Assembly: GCA_024509875.1 (NCBI GenBank)
Contig: JAMPIV010000297.1
Coordinates: 62,001-126,000, forward strand
Length of the DNA stretch: 64,000 bases
DNA from: Oreohelix idahoensis
Lineage: Eukaryota; Mollusca; Gastropoda; Stylommatophora; Oreohelicidae
Direction: 5' to 3'
The notes below the pieces were generated by a model that ran no database searches, was not told where the DNA came from, and was given only the letters and a program-made list of their open reading frames with translations. The translations under genes were made by a program, and so were the position numbers. Position 1 is the stretch's first letter. Every line of letters starts with the position of its first letter. Positions 54,300 through 64,000 of this stretch are shown here, piece by piece.

Positions 54300-54969
54300 T
54301 CAAATATCTAGATATCTGGTACTAAAAAAATCAGCTACATTAAAGGAATAAACTACTAAACATCATTGAAAGACTAATAATGCAGGTTTATAATGTTGAG
54401 GCGGAAGGTTTTATAAGTGTTGATGATAGTGCTAGAGTAGAAATAGATTTCTCTCCAGAATGTGTGAGGTCCCAGTGACAGAGAAGTACACTGGTATCAC
54501 TAGATAGTCACGGCTGTGAAAGAATCTGAAGCTGAAAATTATTCAATCAGACATTACTGCGCCACCTCCTCTATGTAACTATCTGTGATATTAATGCAAT
54601 TTTAACAAACTCAACTCCAACAATAGTGAATGAATAAAGCTGTTGAACTACAATTATACTCCTCTTTATTTACATCTATATATTTGTGAATGATTATGGG
54701 TGAATGTTGATGAATTTATGAAAGATTTATATTTATTTAAAAAAAAACGCTGGGTGAAGCAAATAAAATCAAACAAGTTAATCCTAAAAATATCTTTGTG
54801 AAATCTTCCCAATTGTCGGTTAATAAACTCACTGTCTTATTCACTGTATATCTATCCTGCAACTTTTCGTCCTTAAACACTTATTGACTGCTATCACTGT
54901 TTTTGGGTGCACAATTTTCAACATATACCACTCAACTTCTAGGATAGTTGAAATGTTCAATATGAGATG
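54300..54969. other. unassigned sequence with a diverged dispersed repeat
   Basis: 54375-54605 resembles 9375-9620 (shared words GGTTTTAT, TCCCAGTG, CACGGCTGTGAA/TACGGCTGTGAA, ATTGCCACCTCC/CTGCGCCACCTCC, CTGTGATATTAA). Nothing else recognised. Confidence 0.45.
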
Positions 54970-55711
54970 TGTTACGGTAGGTGTTATAATGTTAGCCATT
55001 TTTATAGTGAGCTCGTTTAAGTTTACACATTGGAGGGTTTAAAATGCTATTAATAATTATTGAGTTTCGCGCTTCACGGTAATTGAACGCGAACTGATAG
55101 AATTGCTTAGTTTTAATAATGACGTGTTACGTTGTTATGCTAACACGTGACGACACTATAAGTGTACCCTTTGTAATTTATATGCTGTCCTAGCAAAACG
55201 CGAAGTTCAACGCTCCCGTGTATTATAGTAATGGTGTAAATGTTTTCAAGATTATGTGGCGCTAGGGTCCGCCGAATTGGATGGATACATGTAACGTCTC
55301 ATTTATATGGATTACTCATTCTTCAGTATCAGATTGGTCGCAGGGAGTATGTTGTTATAAATATTAGTATCCAGATTGTAAAGATTGATCAACTCTGGTT
55401 GTTCAGTACCGGATTACCGACATACGGAATCGCGAGTAAATGACCAGATGTTGTGATGATTAAATGGAAAAAGGACAGGAGACGATATGATATATATATG
55501 CTTGGATTTAATGTATTGATTGATTCATATAATGTATCGTGAATTGAAGACCGTCAAATAAATGTACTTTATGTGGACTCGAACCACCTATGGACTTGTC
55601 AAGTATCTACCATTATTGAAGTTTGGACAGTCTTGACTACGCATTCGCAACTTTTATTTCAGTACGATTGCTCGACAGAAACCAAGTCCCAATAATATAA
55701 GAATAAACTCA
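54970..55711 (+). repeat. putative 5' LTR of Gyp-D
   Basis: TGTTACGGTAGG at 54970 resembles the TGTTGCG and TGTTAAGG starts of the other LTRs. AATAAA lies at about 55557, and sequence ending AACTCA at 55711 precedes TGGCCAGAAAG. Without the 3' partner the limits are unproven. Confidence 0.35.
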
Positions 55712-56852
55712 AGACGTGGCCAGAAAGTATAACAAAAAACACTACTTCATTTTAGTTTAATAACACTGTTTACAATTATGACTTTAACATACTGCGCACA
55801 TACCTTGTTGGCCGTTGATGCATACTAGCATTAACCGAAGAATATCTCGGGGCACAAAAAGATAAGTAACCTTTAAAACCTTTGTCGGTTCATAATGCTA
55901 ACAGTAGTCCATTTGATTTTATTTGGGCATGTTTATCTGCAATGAATTGTTATTTGTCGTTATTTGTCTGTTTGTTATTCATGTAAGCGGGTTCGGTTGG
56001 ATTGGGAGTTTTAGATCAACTAATACCTCTTTTCAGATGGTCAGTAGATCTAAAACCGTTCTAATAGGGATTAGTTGAGTAATTCCATTAGCGAAGCATC
56101 TGCTGAGATCTGCCAGCAGCATACTGTGTTTGCTTCTGAAATTATTCGACCTTAGATGTTTTAGTTGTAAAGTGACGTTATATTTGTAGTATTTTTGCGG
56201 TACTAAGTTTCATTTTTATTCATTTTGTAACTTGTTCGTAAACTATCCTGTTCATTCTCATCTGTCTATCATTTATTTTATAATTGTAAAATATTTGTCA
56301 GTTATGAGTCCTGTGACGTCACCATTTTTTGTGTATATGGGTATCAACCTACATTTGGTTCACCTTGACCTTTTCTGGCGTGCTTCCGATTGTTATATTT
56401 CGTTCGTATAATCATTTTATGTGTACATTTGTCAATTGTGATGTGCTAGTGTCTTGTAACATTTTAGTTGACTATTTGTCTTGTATTTATTAACTTATAA
56501 ATTGATTATGTAATAATAATAGTGTAAATTAATTAGGTAATAATATGATATAAATATTTTAATTAATTTTGAGAAAAAAAAGTGACTGGATGGAATGATT
56601 GCAACATTTTGCACTATTGGTCCAATTCAGTATTGGTTATACATCATGACTAAGGCATGATGTTATAATATATTAATAAATACTTATAAATCTATAACTT
56701 ACCTTGAATATAATAGGCATAGTGAAGAGTACTTGATACATTATTCTAGTTATAATACTACGTTGGCCACTGGTTACACATAGGTAATTGATTACAGTAT
56801 ATTATTGATTAATACATATAGTTGATTAAATAAATAGATTATTAATTACAAG
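55712..56852 (+). other. Gyp-D untranslated leader
   Basis: About 1.1 kb, T-rich then AT-rich, no ORF; length matches the leaders of A and B. Confidence 0.5.
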
Positions 56853-57195
56853 ATGCTTACTTTAGACCATTTTGTAAAACTCGGGAAAGAGTTTAATATG
56901 AAAGGACAAGAACTTCGTGAATATGCAGAAAAAGAACTTACGAAATATAAGGGAGAATTAGAAGAACAGAAAGCTATAGCTAAACAGGAGGAACTTGAAA
57001 GAAAAGCTGAATTGAAGCGTCAAGAAGAAGAACTTGAGGCAAAAGAAGCAAGAAGGATAGCAAAACAGGAAAGGGAAGAGATTGAAAAAGAAAACAGAAT
57101 AAGAAAAATAGAGGAAAATAAAAGGAAGCAAGATGAAATTATAAGGCAACAAGAAAAAGAATTGGCACTTATTAAGTTTGAAATAGCAAAATTAC
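56853..57195 (+). pseudogene. gag: Gyp-D Gag, N-terminal coiled coil
   Basis: The ATG at 56853 gives MLTLDHFVKLGKEFNMKGQE, followed by a Glu/Lys/Arg coiled coil (EELERKAELKRQEEELEAKE and similar). No stop occurs before the LINE at 57196. The open frame running on to 57305 uses LINE sequence and is not Gag. Gag continues at 60374 after the insertion, across an 11-bp duplication (AGCAAAATTAC). Confidence 0.92.
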
Positions 57196-57203
57196 TTACT
57201 TAC

Positions 57204-59297
57204 TTACTTAGTCGTTCCCCTTCTACCGTGAGGTGTAGAGGTTTGGAAGAGAGAGCGCCAGACTATTCTATCGGCTGTCTTCCTCCTGGCCTGGTTCCAT
57301 TCTAGTCCTCGGTCCTTCAAAGATTGTCTAATGTTGTCCTCCCAGCGGACTCTGGGTCGTCCTCGGGGTCTGATCCTTGGCTCTTTGTTTCCCATGCTTG
57401 TCGTGGTAGCCGATCTTCTCCCATTCTGCAGACATGGCCAAACCATCTTAGTTGGGACTGTTCTACTTGGGTCTGTAGGGGGTGGCATTTTAGGCCTTGA
57501 CGTATCGTCTGGTTGCGTACCATGTCTCTTCTTGTTACTTCAACCATCTTCCTCAGATACCTCATTTCTGAGGTTTGGATCTGGCTTTTATGGGTTGTAG
57601 TCATTGCCCATGACTCGCATCCATATGTCAAGACTGGGACATAGGTGGAGCGGTATACAGCCATCTTCGTTTTCTTACCAACCTCTCTCTTGCTGAGGAA
57701 TCCTCGATTTATGGCCTGAAAAAGTCTCCCAGCTGCTGCTTTTCGAGTGGCCAACTCTTCTTTGATGCCTCCCTTTCGGTCTATAATAGCTCCGAGGTAT
57801 TTAAAGTGGTCGACCTGCTCCAGGACCTGTTCTCCCAGCTTAATCTGATGTCTTCTTTCTTCTCGTGATATCACCATGGATTTTGTTTTAGAGCTGCTTA
57901 TGGCCATCCCTCTCTTCTCCAGCTCTTCCTTCCAGACTTGCAGGTTGGATTGGAGATGTGCCTCTGATTTAGCAATCAGGGCAACATCATCAGCAAATGC
58001 CAGCTCTGAAATATAGACCTGTCTCATCTTCCAGTACCCCACGGAATACTTTCTTGTTCTCTCCTTACATGCCTTGATGACATCGTCCATAAGGAGTATG
58101 AAGAGGTAAGGTGATAGGATATCACCTTGTCTTACACCAGTGGTGGTCCTGAACTCTTCTGACTTATGGTTTGCTGTCCTCACATAATTTCTGCAAGACT
58201 TGTAGAAGCTCTGTATAGCATGAATCAGAGGTGCTGGAATATTCTTCCTTGCCAAACAGTCCCAAAGTTTGCTCCAAGGGACCCTGTCAAACGCCTTTTC
58301 CAGATCTATGAAACAAAGATGGATCTCACTCTTATACTCAAGGGCCTTTTCACTCAGCTGTCTGAGTGTGAAGATTAGGTCTCGAGTACTTCGGTTTGCT
58401 CGGAATCCGCACTGGACCTCATCCAATTGTGGCTCAGCTAGGCGTCGGAGTCTCTGCTCTAGGATTCTAGAGTAGATTTTTCCAGGGACACTGAGAAGGG
58501 ATATGCCTCTATGGTTTCCACACTGTCGATTGTCACCCTTTTTGAAAATTGGTGTTATGATGGCGATCTCCCAATCCTTTGGTATGGTCTTGTTGCACCA
58601 TGCTGCCTGTAGGACCCTTAAGAGTAACAGGTCGCCTGCTGCTCCCATGTACTTAACCATTTCTGGTGTTATACCTTCATGCCCTGCTGCTTTGCCCATC
58701 TTGATTTTCTCCAGTGCTGCCTTCAGTTCTTCCATCTTTATGTCATCTTCATCACCATTGGTTTCCTCTTCTGTGCTAGTGGTTATCATTTCTGATGTTT
58801 GACTTTGCTCACCATCAAGGAGTTCTGAGAAATATTCTTTCCATCTTTCCATTACTTCCTTCGGGGCACTAAGCAATTTGCCTTGCTTGTCCTTTATAAA
58901 TTTGAGAGGACATTGTTTTTCCTTCCTCATGTTCTTTAGGGTCTTATAGAACAATTTCTGGTTTTCTTGTGCATCTTTTTCTAGCTTTTCTCCAAATTCT
59001 TCCCAGGACTTCTGTTTTGCTGCTAGCACTTTGTTCTTTACTTCTGTTCTGAGTGTCACATATTCTCTATATTTTTCCATTTGTCCTGTTGTGTTTTTTA
59101 GCTCCTAAGTATTGTTTCCATGCCATTTTCTTCTCTCTTATTTTCTCTTTGACTTCCTCTGTCCACCAAGGTGTCCTCTTTCTCTGGTTCCCAAGTCGGA
59201 CTTCACCACATGCTTCTGCAGCAGCTGTCTTTATGATATCCTTGAATTTAATCCAGAGGGTTTCCAAGTCATCAGGTCGTTCTTCTGTGTTGCTCAC
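57204..59297 (-). pseudogene. RTE-like LINE reverse transcriptase region
   Basis: On the - strand a linker frame (59297-59067) is followed, after a shift in an A6 run, by the 587-aa frame 59080-57317. RT motifs: IITPIFKKGDNRQCGNHRGI, VQCGFRANRSTRDL, CFIDLEKAFDRVPW, TTGVRQGDILSPYLF and the catalytic FADD in LAFADDVALIA. The C-terminal part includes TYGCESWAMTTT, LRWFGHVCRMGED and, in another frame from 57488, GRPRVRWEDNIRQ and the end at 57204. The shift at about 57380 compares with an intact reading at 10745-11575. Makes cDNA from LINE RNA at the nicked target in active copies. Confidence 0.92.
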
Positions 59298-60169
59298 CGC
59301 TGCAGCAATAAGCCCCTGATATCTGGTCTTAATTTCTGGCTCTCTCTCAGCTTGTAGGTCCTAATGCTCATTTCTCCTGCTCGTTTACTTGGTTTCTTGC
59401 GTGATGTTGAGCAGTTCCTAGGCTGAGCAACTCTTTCAGTTGTTCGTTTGATTGTTAGCAGGTAGTGATCACTTCCAATCTCTGGCCCCCTCCAGACTCT
59501 TGCATCTCGGACATATTTAAATAAGCTTCTCCGAACAATGGCATAGTCGATCACTGACTTCTCATTCTTTGTTGGTTCACATCTAGTGTATGCATGTATG
59601 CGCTTATGGGGGAACTTTGTGTTTGTAATGATCAGATTCTGCTCACTGCAGAATCTAAGGAGTCGCTTTCCATTGTCATTGAGAGTATCTTCTCCATATC
59701 TTCCGATAACTCCACCCCATCTAGCATGGCCATTTCTAACTCTGGCATTAAAATCTCCGAGCATGATAACTTCATCTAGGCAGTCATCCACTGTCCTTTG
59801 AAGCAGCTCGAAGAATTCCTCCTTGACCTCTGCTCTCTCATCCTCATTTGGCCCATACACTATGACCAGGTTGACTATGGTTTCTCCTTCTTTTAGTTTC
59901 ACAACCATAATGCGCTCTGAGACAAAGTTCCACCCCTTGATACTATCTTTTTGATTTTGGGCCACAATGCAACCCACACCCCCTTTAGCTCTTTCGGACA
60001 TGGGTACACCACTGTAGAGCAGCGTGTTGCCATTGAGATCCATGACTCCTTGTCCTTTTTTCTTTGTTTCCGTTATACCCAGGATTTCTAGTTTTGCTTT
60101 CCTCATCTCTTCCACCAGCTCCTCTTCCTTCCCATTTATACTTCTTGTGTTCCATGTTCCATAAGTCAT
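59294..60169 (-). CDS. RTE-like LINE apurinic/apyrimidinic endonuclease
   Basis: The ATG at 60169 opens a 291-aa frame, MTYGTWNTRSINGKEEELVE. Exonuclease-endonuclease-phosphatase fold motifs in order: TWNTRSI, the catalytic Glu in GITETKKKG, GGVGCIVAQ, VNLVIVYGPNED, GDFNARVRN with catalytic Asp and Asn, VIDYAIVRRS and GSDHYLLTI with the terminal Asp-His pair. All expected catalytic residues are present. It would nick target DNA to prime reverse transcription. The frame ends near 59294 through a one-base shift; the parent protein would continue into the RT. Confidence 0.93.
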   Translation of the reverse strand: MTYGTWNTRSINGKEEELVEEMRKAKLEILGITETKKKGQGVMDLNGNTLLYSGVPMSERAKGGVGCIVAQNQKDSIKGWNFVSERIMVVKLKEGETIVNLVIVYGPNEDERAEVKEEFFELLQRTVDDCLDEVIMLGDFNARVRNGHARWGGVIGRYGEDTLNDNGKRLLRFCSEQNLIITNTKFPHKRIHAYTRCEPTKNEKSVIDYAIVRRSLFKYVRDARVWRGPEIGSDHYLLTIKRTTERVAQPRNCSTSRKKPSKRAGEMSIRTYKLRESQKLRPDIRGLLLQR

Positions 60170-60373
60170 AGTCCGTAGTCCGTTCCAGTTCGTCGCCTTT
60201 AGAATCAGTCCGGTTTTCTCTCTTGTGTTACTCGTAATCGTGGTTTAAAGCAAACAGGTGATTGGCCTGTTGTGCCTTTGCATGGTGGAGGGGCTGCCTC
60301 CTTACGGCCTCCATGCAGGCCGCCCTCCTCCTTTTTCATCCGGGCTTGGGACCGGCATAGGCGGAGTTGAAAC

Positions 60374-61547
60374 AGCAAAATTACAGGCACAAAATGCTGC
60401 TGCTAGCCATGGTGTTAATTCCCAAGATATGTCTTCACCTTACCAAACTAAAAGCAATTATCACTTCAAGTTACCAACATTCAAATTAAATGTTAATGAT
60501 TTAGCAGCATGGCTGCTACGTTTTGAGAAGGTATGTAAGGTTAATAAATTAGATAAAACTGCATGGGCACTAAAACTTAGTGAATTTTTAGATGGTGCAC
60601 CCGCAAGTGCAGCTCAGAATGTTGATCCAACAATAGTGGGTGATTATAATGCCATTAAGGCTTTATTATTACGTCGATTTCATTTTGATGAGGAGGGATG
60701 TAGGCTAAAGTTTAAAACTCTTCTGCCGAAATCAAACAAAGATTTTACAGGGTTCATTGCGAATACACGCAATACATTCAATAGATGGGTCGAACTTGCT
60801 GGTGTAGATAAATCTTACAACAAGTTGGTTGATTTGATCCTTAGGGATAAGGTCCTATCTTCTGTAAGTCCACCATTCTTTTCCTTCTTACAGGAACGCA
60901 AACCTCCTACTATAGAGGAACTAGAAAAGATGGCAATAAATTACTGTACCGCCCATCCTAATATTAGTATATCCAATTCACAATTAAGGGAACCATTACT
61001 AGTTGCCTCCAATATGGCATATCATGGTTTTGATAGATCAAGAGCTCAGAGCCTTGACAGAAATTTTTCAAATAGAAGAAATAATTACAGTGATTATCAA
61101 GGACAAAATAATTCTCACAATAATGGAAATTTTAACCAAGGTAGGCAACAGTTTAGAAACCAGTCACCTCAGTTTAGATATAACAACAGTTATCAAAACA
61201 AATCAAATTGGAATAAATCATTTAATGGTAATGCCAATAACAATAATAACAAGTGGCATAATAATAATAATAACAATTACAGACCAAGAAATAAGAGTTT
61301 TAATGGCAGGGGCAATAATAATAATGATCATTCAGGTGGTCATAACAGACAACGTTCTACCTCAAGAAACCAACAAAGATTTGACCATACTACAGGGGCA
61401 GCATTGACTAACAATGCAACCCCAATTGTTCATAATAGCGATATTCCAACGCATTCATCTTCATCATGTTGTGTTGTTGATAATAATGTGGCAAATATTT
61501 GTCCACAATGCATGCTATTTTCCAGAAACCCAGCCTTATGCCTATGA
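60374..61547 (+). pseudogene. gag: Gyp-D Gag, capsid-like region and C-terminal tail
   Basis: Resumes after the LINE; the apparent upstream start at 60258 lies inside the LINE and is not real. Contains FKLPTFKLNVNDLAAWLLRF, LLRRFHFDEEGCRLKFKTLL, FNRWVELAGVDKSYNKLVDL and LRDKVLSSVSPPFFSFLQER, closely matching Gyp-C. An Asn-rich tail with Arg, Ser and Gln follows (about 61020-61400). The terminal motif keeps C-P-Q-C but a frame change just after it (about 61515) removes the CGH half and ends the frame at 61547; the protease continues in another frame. No CCHC knuckle. Confidence 0.88.
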
Positions 61548-62156
61548 GAGTTACACAGAATGTTCCTGAAATTAGTCTCACTGCAAATAATGGAACAGGG
61601 ACACTGATTTTTAATAAAGGATTGGTCGATGGAAACATAGTTTCAGTGTTGAGAGATTCTGGATCTACCACTATCGGCATCCAACAATCACTAGTACATC
61701 CTCGTTATGCTACTAATGAGGTCATACGTTGCATAACTTTTGGTGGGACCATTGAATATTATCCCACAGCAATAATTGACATTAACACCCCATTTTTTTC
61801 AGGTAAAGTTAAAGTATGCCTACTTCAGAGTCCTACTGCTGATTTAACAGTCGGACGTATCCATGGCAGTAAGGACTGCACACCTGAGGAGATCTCAGAA
61901 TGGGAAAATAAATATTTGCAACCTTATTGCAATACGGACAATGTCATTGCTATGGCTCAATTACATGCCAATAAATTGAATGCATGCGGCACAGCCGTTT
62001 CCAATTTTGGTCTTTGTACCATCTTTGAAACAGAGGATGATGATGATACCTATTTAATTAAAAGTAATAAGGACGATATTAAAGTCTCAACACAACCTGA
62101 GAAGGTTAAGAAATCATTCCTGGGGAGATACACCTTCCCTCGACAGAAACATGCCA
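61510..62156 (+). pseudogene. pol: Gyp-D aspartic protease and linker
   Basis: Catalytic RDSG is at about 61652-61663 within VSVLRDSGSTTIGIQQSLVH, then CITFGGTIEYYPTAIIDINT and TVGRIHGSKDCTPEEI. A linker runs to about 62156, where a second RTE-like LINE interrupts before the integrase zinc domain. The ATG-like starts near 61499 are not initiators. RDSG and the EYYP segment pair it with Gyp-C. Confidence 0.9.
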
Positions 62157-62160
62157 ATTC

Positions 62161-64000
62161 TTACTTACTTACTTACTTAGTCGTTCCCCTTCTACCGTGA
62201 GGTGTAGAGGTTTGGAAGAGAGAGCGCCAGACCATTCTATCAGCTGTCTTCTTCCTGGCCTGGTTCCATTCTAGTCCTCGGTCCTTCAAAGATTGTCTAA
62301 TGTTGTCCTCCCAGCGGACTCTGGGTCGTCCTGGAGGTCTGGATCCCTGGCTCTTTGTTTACCATGCTTGTCGTGGTAGCCGATCTTCTCCCATTCTGCA
62401 GACATGGCCAAACCATCTTAGTTGGGACTGTTCTATTTGGGTCTGCAGCGGATGGGATTTTAGGCCTTGACGGATCGTCTGCTTGCGGACCATGTCTCTT
62501 CTTGTTACTTCAACCACTTTCCTCAGATACCTCATTTCTGAGGTTTGGATCTGGCTTTTGTGGGTTGTAGTCATTGCCCACGACTCGCATCCATATGTCA
62601 AGACTGGGACATAGGTGGAGCGGTATACAGCCATCTTCGTTTTCTTACCAACCTCTTTCTTGCTGAGGAATCCTCGATTTATGGCCTGAAAAAGTCTCCC
62701 AGCCGCTGCTTTTCGAGTGGCCAACTCTTCTTTGATGCCTCCCTTTCGGTCTATAATAGCTCCGAGATATTTAAAGTGGTCGACCTGCTCCATGACCTGT
62801 TCTCCCAACTTAATCTGATGTTTTCTTTCTTCTCGTGATATCACCATGGATTTTGTTTTAGAGCTGCTTATGACCATCCCTCTCTTCTCCAGCTCTTCCT
62901 TCCAGACTTGCAGGTTGGATTGGAGATGTCCCTCTGATTTAGCAATCAGGGCAACATCATCAGCAAATGCCATCTCCGAAATATAGACCTGTCTCATCTT
63001 CCAGTACCCCACTGAATACTTTCTTGTTCTCTCCTTACATGCCTTGATGACATCGTCCATAAGGAGTATGAAGAGGTAAGGTGATAGGATATCACCTTGT
63101 CTTACACCAGTGGTGGTCCTGAACTCTTCTGACTTATGGTTTGCTGTCCTCACATAATTTCTGCAAGACTTGTAGAAGCTCTGTATAGCATGAATCAGAG
63201 GTGTTGGAATATTCTTCCTTGCCAAACAGTCCCAAAGTTTGCTCCAGGGGACCCTGTCAAACGCCTTTTCCAGATCTATGAAACAAAGATGGATCTCACT
63301 CGTATACTCAAGGGCCTTTTCACTCAGCTGTCTGAGTGTGAAGATTAGGTCTCGAGTACTTCGGTTTGCTCGGAATCCGCACTGGACCTCATCCAATTGT
63401 GGCTCAGCTAGGCGTCGGAGTCTCTGCTCTAGGATTCTAGAGTAGATTTTACCAGGGACACTGAGAAGGGATATGCCTCTATGGTTTCCACATTGTCGAT
63501 TGTCACCCTTTTTGAAAATTGGTGTTATGATGGCAATCTCCCAATCCTTTGGTATGGTCTTGTTGCACCATGCTGCCTGTAGGACCTTTAAGAGTAATAG
63601 GTCGCCTGATGCTCCCATGTACTTAACCATTTCTGGTGTTATACCATCATGCCCTGCTGCTTTGCCCATCTTGATTTTCTCTAGTGCTGCCCTCAGTTCT
63701 TCCATCTTTATGTCATCTTCACCATCATTGGTTTTCTCTTCTGTGCTAGTGGTTATCATTTCTGATGCTTCACCATGCTCACCATCAAGGAGTTCTGAGA
63801 AATATTCTTTCCATCTTTCCATTACTTCCTTCGGGGCAGTAAGCAATTTGCCTTGCTTGTCCTTTATAAATTTGAGAGGGCATTGTTTTTCTTTCCTCAT
63901 GTTCTTTAGGGTCTTATATAACAATTTCTGGTTTTCTTGTGCATCTTTTTCTAGCTTTTCTCCAAATTCTTCCCAGGACTTCTGTTTTGCTGCTAGCACT
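62161..64000 (-). mobile_element. RTE-like LINE, second copy in Gyp-D, 5' end outside window
   Basis: The TAAG-repeat tail at 62161-62180 marks the 3' end. The sequence then follows 57196-59035 with few differences to the window edge. Same strand as the first copy. The target duplication cannot be checked because the other end is outside. Confidence 0.93.
62200..63999 (-). pseudogene. RTE-like LINE reverse transcriptase, second copy
   Basis: 546 open codons from the window edge (63999) to 62359 on the - strand with the full RT core: NRQCGNHRGISLLSVPGKIY, CFIDLEKAFDRVPW, GVRQGDILSPYLF, FADDVALIA. The frame stops at 62359 in LPRQAW: a TAA replaces the Glu codon found in the other two copies. 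Without that stop the C-terminal WEDNIRQ region would read through. No frameshift is seen in the RT, so this copy is better preserved than that at 57196. Confidence 0.92.

Larger units (their letters stand above)
57196..60373 (-). mobile_element. full-length RTE-like LINE inserted in Gyp-D gag
   Basis: 3178 bp, flanked by AGCAAAATTAC at 57185-57195 and 60374-60384. On the - strand it holds a GC-rich 5' leader, an apurinic-type endonuclease, a reverse transcriptase and a short tail of TAAG repeats with no poly(A), the structure of RTE-like LINEs. It has frameshifts near 59300, 59090 (A6 run) and 57380. A second copy lies at 62161 onward, a truncated one at 10738-11507. Confidence 0.92.
54970..64000 (+). 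mobile_element. Gyp-D: Gmr1-type element, right end outside window, split by two LINE insertions
   Basis: Gag (56853-57194 and 60374-61547) and an RDSG protease (61555-62156) are the C/D subfamily type. The same RTE-like LINE is inserted twice, at 57196-60373 and from 62161 to the window edge. Integrase, RT and the 3' LTR should lie beyond 64000. The 5' boundary is a guess from LTR-like sequence near 54970. Confidence 0.75.

Noticed and set aside
60258..60373. Upstream start of the Gyp-D gag frame at 60258
   Set aside because: This part is the LINE 5' end read antisense; the 11-bp duplication at 60374 shows where gag resumes.
57331..63445. Several 70-100 aa + strand frames inside the RTE-like LINEs, repeated in all copies
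   Set aside because: Antisense shadows of the RT and endonuclease frames; their conservation follows from the coding strand.

Overview
This is a eukaryotic, invertebrate-type, AT-rich intergenic block. I find no host protein-coding gene, tRNA or rRNA that I can support. Most of the 64 kb is transposable elements stacked inside one another, with long (TA)n and (GATA)n microsatellites. The kind of animal cannot be fixed from this sequence.

The backbone is four LTR retrotransposons of one superfamily, named here Gyp-A to Gyp-D. Their proteins are Ty3/gypsy-like, with a coiled-coil Gag, a DSG aspartic protease, an HHCC + DDE integrase with a GPF/Y tail, a YIDD reverse transcriptase and an RNase H. 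In the two copies that retain pol (Gyp-B and Gyp-C) the integrase lies before the reverse transcriptase, the Ty1/copia order known from the Gmr1 group of Ty3/gypsy elements. A and B form one subfamily (FDSG protease) and C and D another (RDSG). Gyp-B (23124-33904, + strand) and Gyp-C (39979-49115, - strand) are complete, with paired LTRs and a 5-bp ATAAT duplication on the + strand. Gyp-A (window start to 18682) has lost or never had INT/RT/RNase H; its protease runs into a hydrophobic tail. Gyp-D (from about 54970) runs off the right edge.

Layout. 1-18682: Gyp-A, carrying a Tc1-like deletion derivative in its leader, a cluster of LINE 3' ends in gag, two LINE fragments and a 2.4-kb solo LTR. 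18683-23118: a (TA)n tract split by a decayed Tc1 element, then a decayed nuclease fragment. 23119-33909: Gyp-B, with a 1.5-kb solo LTR inside its protease. 33910-39973: a SINE-like fragment, a second 2.4-kb solo LTR and microsatellites. 39974-49120: Gyp-C. 49121-54299: unassigned DNA and a third 2.4-kb solo LTR. 54300-64000: Gyp-D, broken twice by the same RTE-like LINE (57196-60373 full length; 62161 to the edge).

Relative ages can be read from nesting and LTR divergence. Gyp-C LTRs differ by one homopolymer base, Gyp-B LTRs by about seven substitutions in 1096 bp, and the visible 307 bp of Gyp-A LTR by roughly ten changes. Several frameshifts in the young elements fall in A/T homopolymers, so assembly error must be excluded before calling those copies dead.
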